This document shows, piece after piece, positions 13,535-16,606 of a DNA stretch of 16,606 bases. The number at the start of each line of letters is the position of its first letter. Position 1 is the stretch's first letter. Where the stretch lies: assembly GCA_030064795.1 (NCBI GenBank), contig JASJEI010000251.1:1-16606 (forward strand). The letters are read 5' to 3'. The stretch comes from Pleurocapsa sp. MO_226.B13 (GTDB lineage Bacteria; Cyanobacteriota; Cyanobacteriia; Cyanobacteriales; Xenococcaceae). The position numbers were made by a program, and so were the translations under genes. Below the pieces are notes generated by a model. The model had not been told where the DNA came from and ran no database searches. It saw nothing but the letters and a program-made list of their open reading frames with translations.

Positions 13535-15271
13535 TTATTGCTGACGATACCAAATTGCTAGAGTGCTATCGGTGCCACCACTGACTACGATTTGATTGTT
13601 GGCACTAGCAGCAATACTATTAATTTCGTCCGAACGATCTGTAGTCAAATTTTGTTCTAAGGCTTTAGTTTGAAGGTTCCAAATTTTAATCGTGCGATCG
13701 CGACTACCACTAATGATGCTTTGTCCGTCACTACTGATAGCCACACTATCTACTTTACTGCTATGACCCCGCAATGTATGTTGTAGGTTGCCCATTGCAT
13801 CCCAAATTTTAATCGTGCGATCGCCACTACCGCTAACGATAGTATTCCCATCGGGACTAATGGCTACAGTTCTAACTTCTTCTTCGTGTTCTTCTTTGGC
13901 GTTTCTCAATTCCCAGGAACGCCAATTCCAAATTTTAACCTGTTTATCCTGTCCCCCGCTAACGATAGTATTCCCATCGGCACTTATTGCCACACTTTTG
14001 ATTTCTTCCTCATGACCTTCGAGAGTACGTTCCAAGTTGCCCGTATATCTGTTCCAAACCCTAACTCGGCGATCGCCACCACCGCTAACAATAATATCGC
14101 CATTGAGATTTATTGCCACACTGTTAACCTGTTCTTCGTGACCAGTCAGAGTCCGTTCTAAGTTTCCCGTATATCCGTTCCAAATTTTGACCTGGTTATC
14201 TTCACCGCCACTAACGATCGTTCTACCATCGGCACTAATTGCCACAGCTTTGACTCCTCCTTCATGACCGGGGAGAGTTTTTTCTAATTTACCCGTCACT
14301 CCATTCCAAATTTTTAGGCGATCGTCTTCACCACCAGTAACGATAGTTTGCCCATTTGGAGTAATTGCCACACTTCTAATGTCATCACCTTCTTCGTCGT
14401 CTCGATCCAGAGCAATATTGTAGGCTAGAGAATAGTTAGAGTTGCCAGTTAAAGTAGGGACATAGGCTATTTCTGCATCATCATCATCTTCTTCTTCTTC
14501 TGCTTCTTCTTCGTAGATCTCTAGTTCTGATTCTTCATCTAGATCCTCTTCGGGTGCTTCATCTAGCTCAAACTCTTCTTCAGGTAAATAATTAAAAGAG
14601 AGAGAAATAAATAAATTAATCGGAATTCCTCGGCTAATATCACGACCACTCATAATATCTCTTTCTGCTTCGCCGTTAATCCCGACAAGATAACCTTGTT
14701 CGTCTAGAACTGCCCCACCGCTGCTACCTGGAAGAGTTTCATTAGTATAAACTAAAGCGTAACCCTGTTTTTTCTGAGGATTTTGTAATACATCTTGGCG
14801 AATACTTCTGATTTTGCCATCAACAATATCTAAGTCTGCCTGAATAGCAGGAAATCCAGCTACATAAACTAATTCTAGAGGGGCAATTTCTTCTGAGTCT
14901 CCCAATTCGGCAATTTGATAATCATTATTACTCTCGAACTGTACCACCATCAGATCCAAGCCAGGAATTTCTTCTTTAAAGCTGATTTGATGCTTTTGTC
15001 CATCGGGAGTATGAATTTCGTATTTGCTGCTGCTTCCTGCTACGTGTTGATTGGTCAAAACCGAGTAAACATTGTTTTGTCGGTTAAAGATTACTCCAGA
15101 ACCATTGCTTGAAGTTTCAGTATCGACAATTTTGACGGTAATACTTCTTGCCAGTTCGCGAATTTCTCTTCGATCTAAAGCTTGACTCCAAACTTGAGTT
15201 GGCTTGAAGGTAAAAGTTGTCAGAGATAAACTGGCGATTAATCCAGTCAGCAGCTTTTGATAAAATTTCAT
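13535..15271 (-). CDS. Secreted trypsin-like serine protease fused to a seven-blade WD40 propeller
   Basis: A 578-residue protein. Residues 1-30 are a signal peptide. Residues 35-225 form an S1 (trypsin/HtrA-like) protease domain with a complete triad: H76 in LTNQHVAG, D106 in GLDLMVVQF, S184 in LPGSSGGAV. Residues 231-268 are a very acidic linker (runs such as EEEAEEEEDDDDAE). Residues 295-578 are seven WD40 repeats, each about 41 residues, with signatures SVAIS-DG-TIVSGG-D-VKIWN, enough to close one propeller. The propeller probably presents substrates or partners to the protease outside the cytoplasm; this is inferred from the architecture. It lies between two COP23 genes on the same strand, 193 bp before copy A. 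No terminator is seen after it. Confidence 0.88.
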   Translation of the reverse strand: MKFYQKLLTGLIASLSLTTFTFKPTQVWSQALDRREIRELARSITVKIVDTETSSNGSGVIFNRQNNVYSVLTNQHVAGSSSKYEIHTPDGQKHQISFKEEIPGLDLMVVQFESNNDYQIAELGDSEEIAPLELVYVAGFPAIQADLDIVDGKIRSIRQDVLQNPQKKQGYALVYTNETLPGSSGGAVLDEQGYLVGINGEAERDIMSGRDISRGIPINLFISLSFNYLPEEEFELDEAPEEDLDEESELEIYEEEAEEEEDDDDAEIAYVPTLTGNSNYSLAYNIALDRDDEEGDDIRSVAITPNGQTIVTGGEDDRLKIWNGVTGKLEKTLPGHEGGVKAVAISADGRTIVSGGEDNQVKIWNGYTGNLERTLTGHEEQVNSVAINLNGDIIVSGGGDRRVRVWNRYTGNLERTLEGHEEEIKSVAISADGNTIVSGGQDKQVKIWNWRSWELRNAKEEHEEEVRTVAISPDGNTIVSGSGDRTIKIWDAMGNLQHTLRGHSSKVDSVAISSDGQSIISGSRDRTIKIWNLQTKALEQNLTTDRSDEINSIAASANNQIVVSGGTDSTLAIWYRQQ

Positions 15272-15699
15272 CGGTCAATATTAATATTTATTTGAATATG
15301 CGCAAGTTTTAGCCTTTTTATCTGGATTTATATGTAGCTTAATCGAAAGCGATGCTCTTGAAATATACTACCTTGATTAAATTCTACAATTTTTACAATA
15401 CAGACAAAAATAGACTTTCTAGATCGACTGCAAATTTGTACCATGGGTATTGCACACGCGACTAAGTTAACCCAGCATTTTAGTCTAGACGCGCTACTAC
15501 AATATATTTTCTATTGAAAAAAGCCAAGTAATAGTTATAGTCTTGCCAATTAATTTTCTCATGATTAAGTAGAGGCTTTCGAGGTCGTTTGCCCGTACGG
15601 AAGTCAAGAGTCAAGAGTATATAATTTAAAGTCGGTCACAGATGGACAATCCTAACTTAATACGGTTTCTATTTTGAATCACTATAGTTACACAATTGA
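15272..15699. other. Intergenic region between COP23 copy B and the protease gene
   Basis: This 428-bp stretch has no plausible gene. It contains a tandem AGTCAAGAGTCAAGAG at about 15602-15617 and an AT-rich part at 15290-15420 that probably holds the promoter of the protease gene. The spacing argues against tight co-transcription with COP23 copy B. No clear hairpin terminator is visible. Confidence 0.5.
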
Positions 15700-16242
15700 T
15701 TATGGTCGATCTGTATTTAACTGCTGAATGAATAGTTCCAGATCGAAATAAGTTTCTCCATTGACTTCTGAAATCAATTTTGAATTGTCACATCCTCTGC
15801 ATGTTTTAATAGGACCAGGCGGGCCCCAAACACGACGGTCTAAGAGTTTGATTAGGGCTTGGTTGGCATCCGTACCTGGCTTAAAAGTTACCAATAATCC
15901 ATCAGGTAGACAAGAACCACCCTTATAGGCTGCGACACACAGAACGGGTAAATTGTTCATCTGGCTGGCTTTGATGTATTTTAAGGTGCCATTGTTGTCG
16001 AATTTTTTAAATCTATTGGAGACAATTTGGCAACGTTGTTCTGGAGTATAAGGAGGAGGAAAACTACGATCTACATACCTAATTATAGGTATTGTACCTC
16101 GTTCGCTATAGAAAACAGTAGCTGTTCGAGTTTCACCGCAAGCAAAGCGATCTTGACCGTAGCTGGATTTAAGATTAATCGCGATCGCACCAGCAATTAT
16201 ACTCAATCCCAGGATAGTTTTGCTTAATAAATTTTGTTTCAT
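15700..16242 (-). CDS. COP23-domain secreted protein, copy B
   Basis: A 180-residue paralogue of the gene at 12805-13341. The signal peptide covers about residues 1-29 (hydrophobic TILGLSIIAGAIAI, ending SYG). The mature domain keeps C35, C71, C102 and C111 at the positions seen in copy A. It adds a CRGC pair (C148, C151) in the C-terminal segment, where copy A has SSAS-type sequence, so it may have an extra disulfide or metal site. The ribosome site GAGGAA lies seven bases before the ATG and is better than that of copy A. Function unknown; export to the periplasm or lumen is expected. Confidence 0.8.
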   Translation of the reverse strand: MKQNLLSKTILGLSIIAGAIAINLKSSYGQDRFACGETRTATVFYSERGTIPIIRYVDRSFPPPYTPEQRCQIVSNRFKKFDNNGTLKYIKASQMNNLPVLCVAAYKGGSCLPDGLLVTFKPGTDANQALIKLLDRRVWGPPGPIKTCRGCDNSKLISEVNGETYFDLELFIQQLNTDRP

Positions 16243-16315
16243 GACTTTTTCCTCAAAGCGACTACATTTTAGATGTCAATATATAGATGAGAATAGTTTG
16301 CTTGTATAATATTTG
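16243..16315 (-). promoter_or_regulatory. Leader and promoter region of COP23 copy B
   Basis: It shares ATACAAGCAAACT, CATCTATATAT and AATGTAGTCGCTTTG with the leader of copy A, at matching distances from the start codon. The AT box TATATATTGACA would place a -10 about 45-50 bases before the ATG. Confidence 0.55.
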
Positions 16316-16327
16316 TAATTTAAGCTC

Positions 16328-16352
16328 ATCCCACCTATAAATGAGGTGGGAT
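16328..16352. terminator. Hairpin, possible bidirectional terminator
   Basis: ATCCCACCT (16328-16336) and AGGTGGGAT (16344-16352) form a perfect 9-bp stem with a 7-base loop (ATAAATG). Only a short T-rich tail follows on the plus strand, so strength is uncertain. It lies upstream of COP23 copy B and would close transcripts entering from the right. Confidence 0.45.
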
Positions 16353-16606
16353 TTCATGTCAGTTGTCAGTTCGGGGTTGTCAGTTGTACTACTGACCACT
16401 AACGCTTTAGGGGCTACTTATCCGACCATCCCAATCGCGATCGGGGGCGAACCCCGTCGCCTCTGTGAAAAAAGCGAGGGCTACAAAAAAGTTAGTCAAA
16501 GTTGGTCAGCCTTATTCAAATGGATAAGTTTTAGCCAGAGGTTATTGCCCGCCGACCGCCCCAATTGTGAGGGGTAAGCGTGTCAAAGTCCCCAAATTCG
16601 TAGGGG
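16353..16606. other. Repeat-rich intergenic DNA at the right edge
   Basis: No convincing gene. GTCAGTT units (three within 16359-16387) are short tandem repeats. GGGGGCGAACCCC near 16442-16455 and GTAGGGG at the last seven bases (16600-16606) resemble ends of the GTAGGGGCGAAC repeat family, so another copy may start at the window edge. GCGTGTCAA at 16578-16586 matches the end of the fold-back element at 1137-1304. Confidence 0.45.

Noticed and set aside
13570..14390. Periodic repeats of about 123 bp that could suggest a CRISPR or tandem array
   Set aside because: They are the coding sequence of seven WD40 repeats; there are no short identical repeats with unique spacers.
16341..16577. 78-codon plus-strand frame at the right edge
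   Set aside because: It begins inside a hairpin and runs through GTCAGTT repeats and GTAGGGG-type repeat sequence; no family resemblance.

Overview
The window is chromosomal DNA from a cyanobacterium. It carries a six-gene photosystem I (PSI) cluster, at least seventeen exact copies of the palindrome GCGATCGC (HIP1) counted by eye, heptamer tandem repeats and dispersed repeats ending in GTAGGGGCGAAC, all typical of that phylum. Two COP23-type proteins and a protease/WD40 protein point the same way. The species cannot be read from the sequence; a mid-GC, repeat-rich, multicellular or pleurocapsalean-type genome is a guess.

Layout. (1) 1-2358 is a worn accessory stretch: a perfect HLR1-like element, a truncated IS630-family insertion sequence, a 168-bp fold-back element, two copies of an 85-bp repeat, a HEAT-repeat gene fragment with an internal stop, and AT-rich non-coding DNA. 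(2) 2359-3060 encodes a receiver-like protein whose catalytic residues are all replaced. It lies on the same strand 131 bp before psaA. (3) 3192-9692 holds psaA-psaB-psaL-psaI-psaF-psaJ, all on the plus strand; psaI and psaJ are very short genes (49 and 46 residues). Two almost identical 123-bp repeats in opposite orientation lie in the psaA-psaB gap and just after psaJ. (4) 9918-11400 has larE (sulfur insertase for the nickel-pincer cofactor), a short basic reading frame or RNA gene ending at a clear intrinsic terminator, and a small two-helix membrane protein. (5) 11705-11789 is tRNA-Ser(UGA). (6) On the minus strand, 16242 down to 11835, lie a COP23 protein, a secreted trypsin-like protease fused to a seven-bladed WD40 propeller, a second COP23 protein, and an RluA-type pseudouridine synthase homologue lacking the catalytic aspartate.

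How the genes fit together. The six psa genes encode the two reaction-centre subunits and four small membrane subunits, enough to remodel the membrane part of PSI while borrowing PsaC, D, E, K and M from elsewhere. This is the same six-subunit set and, as I recall it, the same order as the paralogous PSI genes in far-red light photoacclimation (FaRLiP) clusters. No psb, apc, chlorophyll f synthase or rfp gene is present here. PsaA and PsaB also differ from the usual sequences at normally invariant positions. My main inference is that this is an alternative, light-condition-specific PSI module rather than the housekeeping copy, possibly tied to the degenerate receiver protein upstream. The right side looks like a separate envelope or periplasm neighbourhood built around a duplicated COP23 gene.
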